Shown piece by piece: positions 35,024-43,955 of a stretch of 64,000 nucleotides of DNA (position 1 is its first letter; every line of letters starts with the position of its first letter). Under the pieces are notes generated by a model. It made no database searches and was not told the origin of the DNA. It saw only the letters and a program-made list of their open reading frames with translations. Position numbers and translations under genes: made by a program. Where the stretch lies: positions 80,685,825 to 80,749,824 of the forward strand of contig CM075764.1 of assembly GCA_037974665.1 (NCBI GenBank), given 5' to 3'. The stretch is from Ehretia macrophylla (lineage: Eukaryota > Streptophyta > Magnoliopsida > Boraginales > Ehretiaceae).

Positions 35024-36050
35024 AATGGTGCTAATCCAGAATGGACTGATGTTGGTGCATCCCGAAAAGAGAACAAGGCTACAACCAACAGATTTGATGC
35101 TCTCAATGTTATTGATGAAGATCATTCTAATCAATCGTTTGTTCATCCTCAGGACAACTTTTCTAGGTCAAAGGCTGTTGATCATCTTTCCTCAGGTACA
35201 GGTGTTTATCACAAGCAAACAAACTCCCCAAAGAATCAGGTCAATTTTTTGCCTACCAACACTTTGAGTAGGGTCAATGCGGAAGTGCCAAGCTCTCAAA
35301 TTTATGAAAAACAAATTCAAAGAATGTCAGTCACCCCGTTCTCGTCACAAGTTTCCGAGGATAAAATTTTCACAGCTGCTCCAGGCAAAGACATATCAAC
35401 TATTAGTTCGTTTGGTCATGATAACGCCAAAGCCTCTACTTCTAGGGCAACCTCAAGCGCAACTCCTTCATTCAACTACACTCGAGCTGTTCAAGGCATC
35501 TTCAATGGAAGACCCCCAGATCGACGTATTAAATGAGGAGATTTTCTTTGTTTTTGTCCGTTTTCATGTCTTTTGTTGCCTTTGATCTGCGACCGATTTA
35601 GCTTTTGCTTTTTTCTGCATTGTTCTTGATTGTGACACCAGTTGTCATGCATTGTGTACTTTGATGTACTTTTCCTTTTTCTTTCAATAAAATACCACTG
35701 AATTAACAAAATAAAAAATAATAATAATAATAAGTTAAGTAATAATAGAAAAATATGAAATCCGGGAAATAAGATAATAAAAATTTTAGTTCGGCTCAAT
35801 TTAATAGAAAACTTTTTAAATGCATTTACTAAAAAGTCTATGATGAAAATAATTTGAATGTTCATTTATTATTTACTAAAGTAAATAAACTCAAACTTTT
35901 CATATTTAAAATCAATTTAACAAATATTAGCACATAGAGAGTAAATAAACACTTAATAGCATTTTATAGGAAAAGTAGACATTTAAACAAATAGTTGCAC
36001 GCATAAATGCACATGAATGATAAATGCATACATTGGGGTCGGGCGTCACA

Positions 36051-37305
36051 TCCTCCCTTCTTTCAAACAATTGCGCCCACGGAATTGTTCTTCCAATAGA
36101 ACTCAGCATCCACTAAAGTCCAACTTCGGTTACCCTTCATCAGTTGCTGAGCAAGACCCTAAATAATGAGACTCGCAAGAAGCCCATTGTGAATTCAAAT
36201 ACCACCGCTTGAGAATTTCAAAGTAAGAAAGCCAAATAAAGGCTCAAATGAGGATACTAGCTCAAAATACAAATAAGAATCCCGTTGGTCGAGAATACCA
36301 CAGAAAAGTTCTCTGTTAGAAGTGCTGAGAAAATACCAAGAAAACTCCAAGCAAGAAACCCGGTCAAACATACTTCAAAAAAAACTCCAGAGAAGTCTTG
36401 CAATTAATAGCTCCAGAAGTACCCAAATAAGGATCCAAGCATGTACACCGATATATATATATACATATTAAAAGTCCTTAAATGAACCCCAAATAGAATA
36501 GCCAAGCAGATCCCGAAGATAATACCGTTATCGAACACTGAGAAGAATGCCAAAGAGAATACCAAAGAAAATACAGAGGAAACACCCCATTTAAGCATCT
36601 TCAACAGAAATCCAACAAGTATCTGAAATGAGACTACTGTGCGAGAATGTTGGCAAAAGTTCTCAGAAGAATGCTAACATGAATGCCATACAAGAAGTTT
36701 GAATAGAATTCCCAAATACCAAACCTTCCAAGAAATGCCAATAAGAAAATACCAGAAGAATACCCAATAAGAAATTACTAAGGAAATGTTCTGGAGAACA
36801 GTCATATAAAATCCTTAAAGAAAGCCTTTCATTTCTGACTGATAAGCTTAGAAGAATGCCTTGGAAGAAATCCCAAAAACCAAACTTCGAATATAAATTC
36901 CAATTCCCAAAAAAAGGACTGACCAAATGCTTTTTTTTCCCGCTAATCCACATAACTTGGAGGGCCTGTTACTAATCACTTCTCTTCAGATGGAGGAAGG
37001 GAATCAACTCACCATTCTAACGGGCCATGCATGAATGCCAGAATATCACATATATACAAATATTCTTTAAGCTATTATGCAAGCATGTCTATAACAGAGT
37101 TTTACAAAACTCAGTTTAATCAACAAAGTCATTCAAATACGAATCACAACACAACCAAGACAAATTACCACAAAACCTAATTCAAAGCATTCAAGTACAC
37201 ATATTACAATCAATAATTCAAGCAAATAACGATTCACGAGGTCAATTCGATTCACGAGTAGCCATTTCACTTCACTTAACACACATTTAGCACATAACTC
37301 ACAAC
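36051..37305 (-). other. Element D internal region with degenerate short repeats
   Basis: The polypurine tract (36051-36064) is followed, toward the right, by about 850 bp rich in variations of GGTATTNTC / GGCATTCTTCT on the minus strand (for example near 36290, 36340, 36540-36580, 36730-36770). No reading frame is convincing. The part 36960-37305 is AT-rich leader-like sequence without a gene. Confidence 0.6.
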
Positions 37306-37310
37306 TACAT
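37306..37310. repeat. Left TSD of gypsy-B
   Basis: tacat here and at 53902-53906. Confidence 0.85.
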
Positions 37311-37423
37311 TGATACGAATCACGCCAACATGTGACGCGACCCAACACCAAATATGGCAAACGACCCCAAGACCTTTCAGGAATGGATGGAACCTCGACC
37401 TTATGCTTAGCAAAGCTAGAACC

Positions 37424-39078
37424 TGATCGCGTCGTTTTGCGCTCAAAAATAGTAAGGTTAAATGATTGAAAATATTGCTTACCTTGAATTACCTCTAGCT
37501 GTGGCGAGTAGAGGGTCGATCCACGGAGATTGGGTTATCAAGTTAAGTTAAGTCCTTAATTTAGAATTGTTTGACTATCTCCCGTCACGGATAAGTTTGA
37601 TTAATGTCCAAAAGTCCAAAAGTACGGAAGTACGGAAAATTAAGTCCAAGAAATGTCCACAAAATGTCCAAAGATACAATAGTAACAAGGTCCAAAAGTG
37701 AATTAATCAAAAGTACTAAATTAAAGAATCACAACACTCAACACTAAAAATCCAAAGGGTTAATGATTCAGGGTGGTTATAGCTCGGTATATGCAAGTAC
37801 AAAGTTATTGATTCAGATTTAAAGTTAAGTCCTTCAGAAATAGGGCTACAAGCTCCCACTACTGAAATGAGCCTTTAATTACATAAGTGAGAAGATTAAT
37901 TAATTAGCAAGACTGGAGGTGTTGGTACAACCTAACGATATCCAATCTCTCAATTAATCTTTCACTTATGTAACCTGGAGGTGTCGGTACAACCAGACTA
38001 TAATCCATCCGAGGTAGTCTCGTATTGCCACTGGTTTACAAAACCGGGCGTATATGTACTTTCAATTAAATATAACATAACTACAAGTATACGCATAATT
38101 AATCAAAGAATACTTAAAAACAAAAATACGAGACTTTAATAAATCTGAATCAAAACATATGTACAAAAATAACCTCACACATACCACCCCGAATCTCGGG
38201 TCTAGTGTGCCATAATAAACATTAAAGTACAAGAAATCGTAACGTAAACCGAAATAAAAGAATACTTATCGTGTTGTACGGATTTCGGTAGACCGTTATG
38301 ATGTCGGTATGTTGATAGTTCACTAGACCCTCCCCTCGGGATTAAAACTTTGCACAAAACTAAGAATAATAATTAAAACACTCAAAACTCACTTCACAAA
38401 TACTAGAGTAGCACAATATATGCTAATAAGAGGAAAATGGTACAAGAAAAAATGAAATGAGGAAGGTGTATTTATAGGACAATTTCGGCACTATTCACGG
38501 GCACTATTCATGGTATTATTCAAACCATGATGTCATCATTATGTCAGCATGACGTCAGCGCCTAGATCATCATTGTGTCAGCATGACGTCATCGCCTAGG
38601 TCATCATTGTGTCAGCATGACGTCATCGAAATTTACTATTCACGCGCTGATTTTACTATTCATCCGTTGATCGTTGACTTTACTATTCATGCATTGACTT
38701 TTACTATTCATGCTCAATCGGTCTCTGTTCACACGTTGACTTTTACTATTCATGCGTTGACCGTTGACTTTACTATTCATGCGTTGACCGAAAGTTGACC
38801 AAAGCTTCTTCAAGGTTTTTCAGCGTCCTGAATTCGTTTCCGCACTCCGTTTGGCCAAATTCAATCTCGATTTGCTCATGTCAAAGTCGCTCGACCTTCC
38901 TCCTTTAGTATTGTGCTGAACTTCTCATTCAAGTGTTGGCTTTTGTGGCCATTTTTGTTATTTCTTCTTCAGAACCTATATTGCACTAAATTTGTGTAAA
39001 ATATACAATTAAGCTTGAAATAATAATGCAATATACATGATTCAATGGGTTAAAATTACTAAAAATATAGATTTATCA
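37424..39078 (-). repeat. Athila-like 3' LTR (1655 bp)
   Basis: Bounded by the TSD on the left and the polypurine tract on the right; same length as the 5' LTR at 48614-50268. Confidence 0.96.
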
Positions 39079-39116
39079 ACCTCCTCAAACCCATTCTTTG
39101 CTTGACCTCAAGCAAA
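39079..39116 (-). other. Polypurine tract with upstream hairpin
   Basis: On the minus strand a near-perfect hairpin with 9-base arms TTTGCTTGA/TCAAGCAAA (39116-39097) is followed by GGGTTTGAGGAGGT and the LTR. A hairpin ahead of the plus-strand primer is a known feature of Athila/Tat-type elements. Confidence 0.75.
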
Positions 39117-39448
39117 AGCATTAAGTACTTCATAGATTCAAAAATAATAAATCCAAGCAGCCAATGTATTCATACAATTAGATTTTATAAAACACCAGCT
39201 TAACTGTGAATTTGTCTTCCAAACAATTTTACCCCAAGAAATCATTTTGTATCTAGAAGAATAGAAACCAACTTAACTACAAAAAATCCTTTGAGCCTTT
39301 TTAAGCACTTGTAACTCAATTAAGAGGTAAGAAAATTAATCACGCAAAATTTGTAAAATCGAAAATATCTTCTATGGATAGTCATAAAATATTAAAACTC
39401 AACTACCTCCCAAATCATGTAATACTCCCTTAGATTTTTTATATATTC

Positions 39449-39505
39449 TTTTTTTTTTTTTTTTTTTTTTTTTTTTGTTTTTTTTTTTTGTTTTTTTTGT
39501 TTTTT
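39449..39505 (-). repeat. Long A-tract on element sense strand
   Basis: T-run of 28 then further T-runs broken by single G on the plus strand; makes lysine-rich chance frames on the minus strand. Confidence 0.9.
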
Positions 39506-40150
39506 ATGAATAGATGACTCGAGTGGTAGATGTTGGTTGATTCAAAGACTTTCTTGAAGTATTGTCTTTCTTTGGTTGAATTGTATTTGGCGAAAGAAAG
39601 CTTGTCTGGCAGGATTTGTATTGATAGCTTTTTCATAACAAAAATGCTAAAAAATGGTTAGAAGAAAGCATTTGTTATGAGTTTCTTTTCTGCCTCTTTT
39701 TGCTGAATCAACACTTTTGATATTTAAATGATATTGAGCGAGTCATCTAAACATTTTTTTTTCTTTTTTTTTCTTTCAAAGGAGTATACCGATCTAGAAA
39801 AATAAGTCAAATTTTAATAAAACACAACATCTCACATTGAAAACATCTCAATCTACTCCTTTTTTGATAATTAATCAAAAACTTCTAATTGAATCATGTG
39901 ACGCTGTTGGGATGTAATAATAGTTAACAAGGTTTTAAAAAAAAATCTAGATACAAACTCAACTCTAGTGGTTAATCATTTTTCCATTCCAAACTTCACA
40001 GTTAATTCAAATATTTTATCAAAATCCAACCATATTTCAACACTTGACTACTCAACTTTAATTATCTTGAATAAATGAAGCACGAAAAATAGAAATTGAA
40101 AATTTTAAAATTTTGGAAATTTTTTTAGCAGGTGGTATTGACTATTTGTT

Positions 40151-40189
40151 CCTCCTCAAACCCGAACCTTACATTGCCCTCAATGTAAG
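40151..40189 (-). other. Second hairpin plus polypurine-like module
   Basis: On the minus strand a perfect 9-bp stem (arms CTTACATTG and CAATGTAAG, loop AGGG) at 40189-40168 precedes GGGTTTGAGGAGG at 40163-40151, the same 13 bases as in the true polypurine tract at 39080-39093. It is about 1.07 kb upstream of the LTR. Confidence 0.7.
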
Positions 40190-40768
40190 AAAGTGATGCA
40201 ATGCATTGCAAATTAAAAAGATAGATACAACCTGATAAAAATTCCAAGCATTGTTCCTCAAATGGTTCTGAAAAAAGATTTGTCATTAAAAGCTCCAAAC
40301 ACCAACGTTAGCTATGAGGATAAAAACAAAAGTGATCCATAACGAAATTTAAACTGAACGATATATACAATGTGATTTCGCAAGGACGAATTTTTTTTTT
40401 TTATGGTTTTGTTTTTTTTTAAATGAAAATTTTAGTTAAACACAATCTAAATCACACAAAATAAAGCAAACACCATTTTTTTTAAAGTTTTTTTTTTTTT
40501 AAAAGAAATTTAACAAACCAAATTAAAATATACACAATAAATCTCCTTTAACGGTTTGCTAACAAATGCATTGGAGGAGACTCAGAATATATACACTAAT
40601 GAATGTATAGCCATAACAGTTGCTGAAAATTATGCAGAGAGGGTTGAAGCCACACTAGATTACCAAAATCATTAGAAGACCGTAGTGACAAGATTAACTA
40701 AAGACATTCTCGAGACATATCAAAAATTCAACCCCTAGATCAAATATTCAGAAGAACTAAATACAAAT

Positions 40769-40771
<3 letters not shown>

Positions 40772-40811
<40 letters not shown>
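40772..40811 (-). repeat. A(40) tract on element sense strand
   Basis: Forty consecutive T on the plus strand, following (on the minus strand) the ~300 bp downstream of the second small frame; it resembles a captured poly(A) tail but no clear TSD marks it. Confidence 0.9.
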
Positions 40812-40813
<2 letters not shown>

Positions 40814-41112
40814 GCCCGCATGTGAGGGAGTTCGGACATTGGCTAGATCTACATCCCCAGTTTCAACAAATCATTATCAAACATCCACACTCCATTTTTT
40901 TATCCCTTCGGCTTGTTTTTTTTTTTATATATACCAGATTCAACATCAAAATAAAATTAGTGTATATACTAGGGAAATAACCACAATAAAAAAAAAACAG
41001 ATTACTATACTAAAAACCATAAAAATAAAACTTACAAATTTTATTCATGGAAATGGAAACTGTACATTAACTTAACAAATACAACAACAAAACAACTAGT
41101 TATATTATAAGC

Positions 41113-41247
41113 CTACTTTTTTCTCTTTTCCCAGGAACTGGGTAGTTCATGATGAACTACCCAAGCCAAATAAAGAAGAATCACAATAATAACACCAAGA
41201 ACCACAAGCAACGACTCCTCTGCCGTGAGACTTTTAAACAACACCAT
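41113..41247 (-). CDS. Small single-span membrane protein, unit 2 (44 residues)
   Basis: ATG at 41247 to TAG at 41113-41115 encodes 44 residues. A short N-terminus with acidic residues (LTAEES) leads into a strongly hydrophobic span of about 20 residues (LLVVLGVIIVILLYLAWVV, residues 13-31), followed by HHELPSSWEKRKK, a basic C-terminus. Upstream on the minus strand lies a leader-like sequence with AAAACCCTAACCCTACC and a CT-rich part with GCCGCCGCC, resembling plant mRNA 5' ends. After the stop comes AGGCTTATAATATAACTAG, similar to the sequence after the other small frame (41474-41596). I do not recognise the protein. It could be a captured host gene, a reduced env-like protein or a chance frame; the paired copy argues against chance. 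Confidence 0.5.
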   Translation of the reverse strand: MVLFKSLTAEESLLVVLGVIIVILLYLAWVVHHELPSSWEKRKK

Positions 41248-41473
41248 CTTCGTGGATATTTTAACAAAAAAAAAAAACTGAAGACGGAGAAGTTTTGTGG
41301 GGAGAAAGGTAGGAGATGGCGGCGGCAAGGAGGAGATAAAAAAAAATGGTAGGGTTAGGGTTTTTAAAACCGTTCAGCCGCCCCTTTTTTCTTTTTTCTT
41401 TTTTTCTTTTTTTTTTTTTTCAACAAAACAAACAAAAAAAAAAACAACACAACTTATTACATAAGCCTAAAAA

Positions 41474-41596
41474 CTAAAAATCTTTTCTTCCTTCATGGAT
41501 TCGTCCCATCCTAATCACAAGATAGATGAGGAAGATGTACAAGAAGAAGAATAAAGCAAAAATGACCACAATAAGAAGCAAAACTTGGTCGGTCAT
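41474..41596 (-). CDS. Small single-span membrane protein, unit 1 (40 residues)
   Basis: ATG at 41596 to TAG at 41474-41476 encodes 40 residues: MTDQ, a long hydrophobic span (VLLLIVVIFALFFFLYIFL, then IYLVI; residues 5-28), and a basic end RMGRIHEGRKDF. Layout and length match the frame at 41113-41247: short polar start, one span, basic tail. Its leader also has AAACCC...ACCCTAATC and a CT-rich stretch with CCACCGCCGACACC, and the sequence after the stop, TAGGCTTATGTAATAAG, is similar. The two units are in tandem about 350 bp apart, both in the sense of gag-pol. No function is assigned. Confidence 0.5.
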   Translation of the reverse strand: MTDQVLLLIVVIFALFFFLYIFLIYLVIRMGRIHEGRKDF

Positions 41597-42501
41597 TTTG
41601 AGTTGATGAAACAAGTTTGGGAGATTGAGAGAAAATTGTGATTGTTGTGTGAGAGAGATTGAGGTGTCGGCGGTGGAGAGAAAAACGAATGAGGGAAAGA
41701 AAGATTAGGGTAAAAACCCTTTTTACCAACCCCCCTCTTTTTTTATTATTATTTTTAAACACATATTTTTTTTTTTGAATTTTTTTTTTTTTTGATTTTT
41801 TTGATTTTTTAAATAGATGTAAATTAAAACAAGCACACATAATGACAAGAAAATGCAAACATATTAGAATTCACCCTTAAGATGGTCTCACACAAAAAAA
41901 GAAGCCCGGGAAATGCAAAAATAAGATCTTAACCCTATTTCAGTTTCATACCTATGCAGCAAAGTAAACCACATCCGAACACCAAATAAATGGCATTAAA
42001 ATCTGGATAGTAAATCTACCCGCCATAGCGTAAGAACTGGCCGAAGCAGAGGTGATGAATCACGTATCACATGCCCCTCAGAATGGTATTAGTTATCTTT
42101 CTCTCAAATACCATGAGAGCCACTATTTCCATAACGGTGGAAAAAGACCTCCTAACGTTGAAGTTAACGCCAATTTAAAGCTAATTGGTAACCAAACGAC
42201 AACATCTAGGATGAACCTTGGAATGTTACCGCCACGAGATCCTAGATTACCCAAAGATCACTTGGGTTCATGTGAGGCACACACCCTAGTACAAACAACA
42301 CCCTGTTTTATCCTCAGACAGTCACTACCGAATGTTGCCACTGTGTACCCATCCTCCCACCCATTTAGGATGAGCACGTCACACAAATTGTCAGAGTTTT
42401 TCCTTCTAACCGGGAATGGGCACTGGAACCATTTAATGTCAGCCAGCAAGACATGCACACACAATTAAGTGCCGTAGTTTAACGCCTTCGGGCAAATTTT
42501 G

Positions 42502-42528
42502 TTTTTTTTTTTTTTTTTTTTTTTTTTT
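42502..42528 (-). repeat. A(27) tract on element sense strand
   Basis: Twenty-seven T on the plus strand, just downstream (element sense) of the post-pol region. Confidence 0.9.
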
Positions 42529-42943
42529 GTTTAAATATATTAAAATCAAGGGACTAGCTCTTCTAGAGGTTTCTGTGTTCACGCCATCTAGTACTTTCCT
42601 TCGGCACTCACATGGGGCCATAGCCAGTTCCACAGGGTCAAGAGCAAGACAGTGGGGTTTTATGTTTCAGACAATACCGTCTGGTGAATGCTCTCACTCC
42701 TAACTACCTTATCAAGTAATGCCCAAATAGACCCTAAACTACATTAAGCTGGTGGAGTGGCAAGTACTGTTAGACAGAGTTGCACTGAAAAGTCAACCGC
42801 ACACAGAAACGTACAGTGACCACTAGTATCATGGCAAAAATACCTGAATGAGTGCTTCTCAGGGTTTAGACCCAAACTACATTAAGCTGGAGAAAGACTC
42901 ATTTGGTACGAAAATAAAAAAAAAAATAAATAAATAAATAAAT

Positions 42944-42980
42944 CCTAGGTTGCCTCCTAGGAGCGCTAAGTTTAACGTCT
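42944..42980 (-). other. Conserved post-pol motif with hairpin
   Basis: On the minus strand AGACGTTAAACTTAGCGCT is followed by the palindrome-armed CCTAGGAGGCAACCTAGG, about 30 bp after the integrase stop. Motifs of this kind (GTTAAA...GCGCT...GGGAGGCAACCC) recur after pol in many plant gypsy elements, as I know from the family; their role is unclear. Confidence 0.6.
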
Positions 42981-43008
42981 TCAGCCAGACAGAATTACTT
43001 TAAAATTG

Positions 43009-43955
43009 CTACTCTGCAGGGATTGGATTCTTAAGTTCAATTGACTCTTCACCCCAATTCTTTAACTGGATCGCTGGTTTAAGTCTTTGTCCATTTACAA
43101 ACATAGTTTTCCCATTTGTTTTATCTTTTATCTTGACAACCCCAGACGGAAAAACTTGTTCAACCTTAAATGGTCCATCCCATCTGGACCTCAATTTTCC
43201 TGGAAACAATCGTAACTTAGAATTAAATAACCACACATCTTCTCCAGGAATAAATGACTTCCGAATAATCATTTTATCATGCGTTCTCTTCATTTTCTCA
43301 CTGTAAATCTTGGCATTCTCGTATGCTTCTAAACGCATCTCTTCAAGTTCATTTAGATGGAACAACCTGTTTTCACCAGCTTTCTGCAAGTCAAAATTCA
43401 CAGTTCTAATTGCCCAGTAAGCCTTATGTTGTAACTCAACAGGTAAATGACATGCTTTTCCAAAAACTAAACGAAAAGGTGACATTCCTATGGGAGTTTT
43501 ATATGCAGTTCTATATGCCCAAAGTGCATCATTCAATCGAGTGGACCAATCCTTCCTATCAGGTCTAACTGTCTTCTCAAGGATTGATTTAATTTCCCTA
43601 TTAGAAACCTCAACCTGTCCACTAGTTTGTGGGTGATATGGAGTTGCAACCTTATGAATGACTGAGTATTTCTTCAACAATTTTTCAAAAGTTCGGTGAA
43701 TGAAATGACTTCCACCGTCACTAATGATGGCTCGTGGAATTCCAAACCGACAGAAAATATTTTCTTTTATGAATTTCATCACGACAGTATGATCATTAGT
43801 CCGAGTTGCAATTGCTTCAATCCATTTAGACACATAATCAACACCAACCAAAATGTATTGAAAACCAAAGGAGATGGGGAAAGGACCCATGAAATCAATA
43901 CCCCAAACATCAAAAAGTTCACAAACCACGATGGGATTTAAGGGCATCATATCCC
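43009..43955 (-). CDS. Athila-like integrase core and C-terminus (separate frame)
   Basis: Downstream of an A-run at 43961-43956 the pol similarity continues in this frame to the stop at 43009-43011. The product has the integrase catalytic core with D (GIDFMGPF), D (ISDGGSHF) and E ([11 protein letters not shown]) in correct order and spacing, followed by the C-terminal domain with [20 protein letters not shown]. The zinc-binding H2C2 part lies at the end of the preceding frame. Integrase would insert the cDNA with a 5-bp TSD, as seen. The break in frame is a run of six A where the frame would be continuous with a different length; I describe it and do not restore it. Confidence 0.92.

Larger units (their letters stand above)
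30999..35536 (+). pseudogene. LINE F ORF1 (DUF4283/zinc knuckle), split by LINE G
   Basis: The frame runs from 30999 to 31993, is interrupted by LINE G, and resumes after the TSD copy to a stop at about 35534-35536. Except for the insertion the only lesion seen is a TAG at 31422-31424 inside the conserved GQFIG(K)PPHFF block. The DUF4283 core contains W-K-K-F-G-H (31460) and LWHVHHRPLL; the zinc knuckle CSLCNVVGHDTSTC lies near 31900. The tail ends with NGRPPDRRIK. The ATG at 30999 uses bases of the surrounding LTR, so the natural start is probably lost. The stop is followed directly by a 3' UTR and A-rich tail; there is no ORF2. Confidence 0.85.
31004..35729 (+). mobile_element. LINE F: 5'-truncated ORF1-only LINE
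   Basis: The left joint is at 31003/31004 within the D LTR sequence GGGTTAAAATGAA. The right end is an A-rich tail with AATAAAATACCACTGAATTA and (AAT)n before the LTR resumes at about 35730. Without LINE G it is about 1.7 kb. No TSD is visible; instead about 150 bp of target seem deleted, if the 56-kb LTR copy shows the original state. Layout is ORF1 then 3' UTR then tail. Confidence 0.8.
30662..36050 (-). repeat. Element D 3' LTR, split by LINE F
   Basis: Parts 30662-31003 and about 35730-36050 match 56133-56440 and 56590-56917 of the 5' LTR. The LTR start (minus) is TGTGACGCCCGACC at 36050; the U5 end is missing. About 150 bp present in the 5' LTR (56441-56588) are absent at the LINE F joint. 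Confidence 0.82.
39117..43008 (-). other. Athila-like 3' non-pol region (env position)
   Basis: The 3.9 kb between integrase and the polypurine tract has no large protein. It holds long A-tracts on the sense (minus) strand (42528-42502, 40811-40772, 39505-39449), two small membrane-protein frames (41113-41247 and 41474-41596), a second hairpin/polypurine-like module (40151-40189) and a hairpin motif just after pol (42944-42961). Athila elements often carry an env-like gene here; none of usual length is present. Confidence 0.75.

Noticed and set aside
36663..36953. 96-codon minus-strand frame in element D
   Set aside because: It arises from the GGTATTNTC repeats and has no gag or pol similarity.
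38583..38798. 71-codon frame identical in both Athila-like LTRs (also 49773-49988)
   Set aside because: It is a reading of the TTTACTATTCAT/TTGAC promoter repeats; identity reflects LTR identity, not coding.
39439..39636. 65-codon frame ending in a poly-lysine run
   Set aside because: The C-terminal half is just the A-tract; the rest shows no domain.
42052..42468. 138-codon frame on the plus strand, antisense within the Athila-like element
   Set aside because: No recognisable domain, histidine/serine-rich, opposite to the element transcript; long chance frames are common in such sequence.
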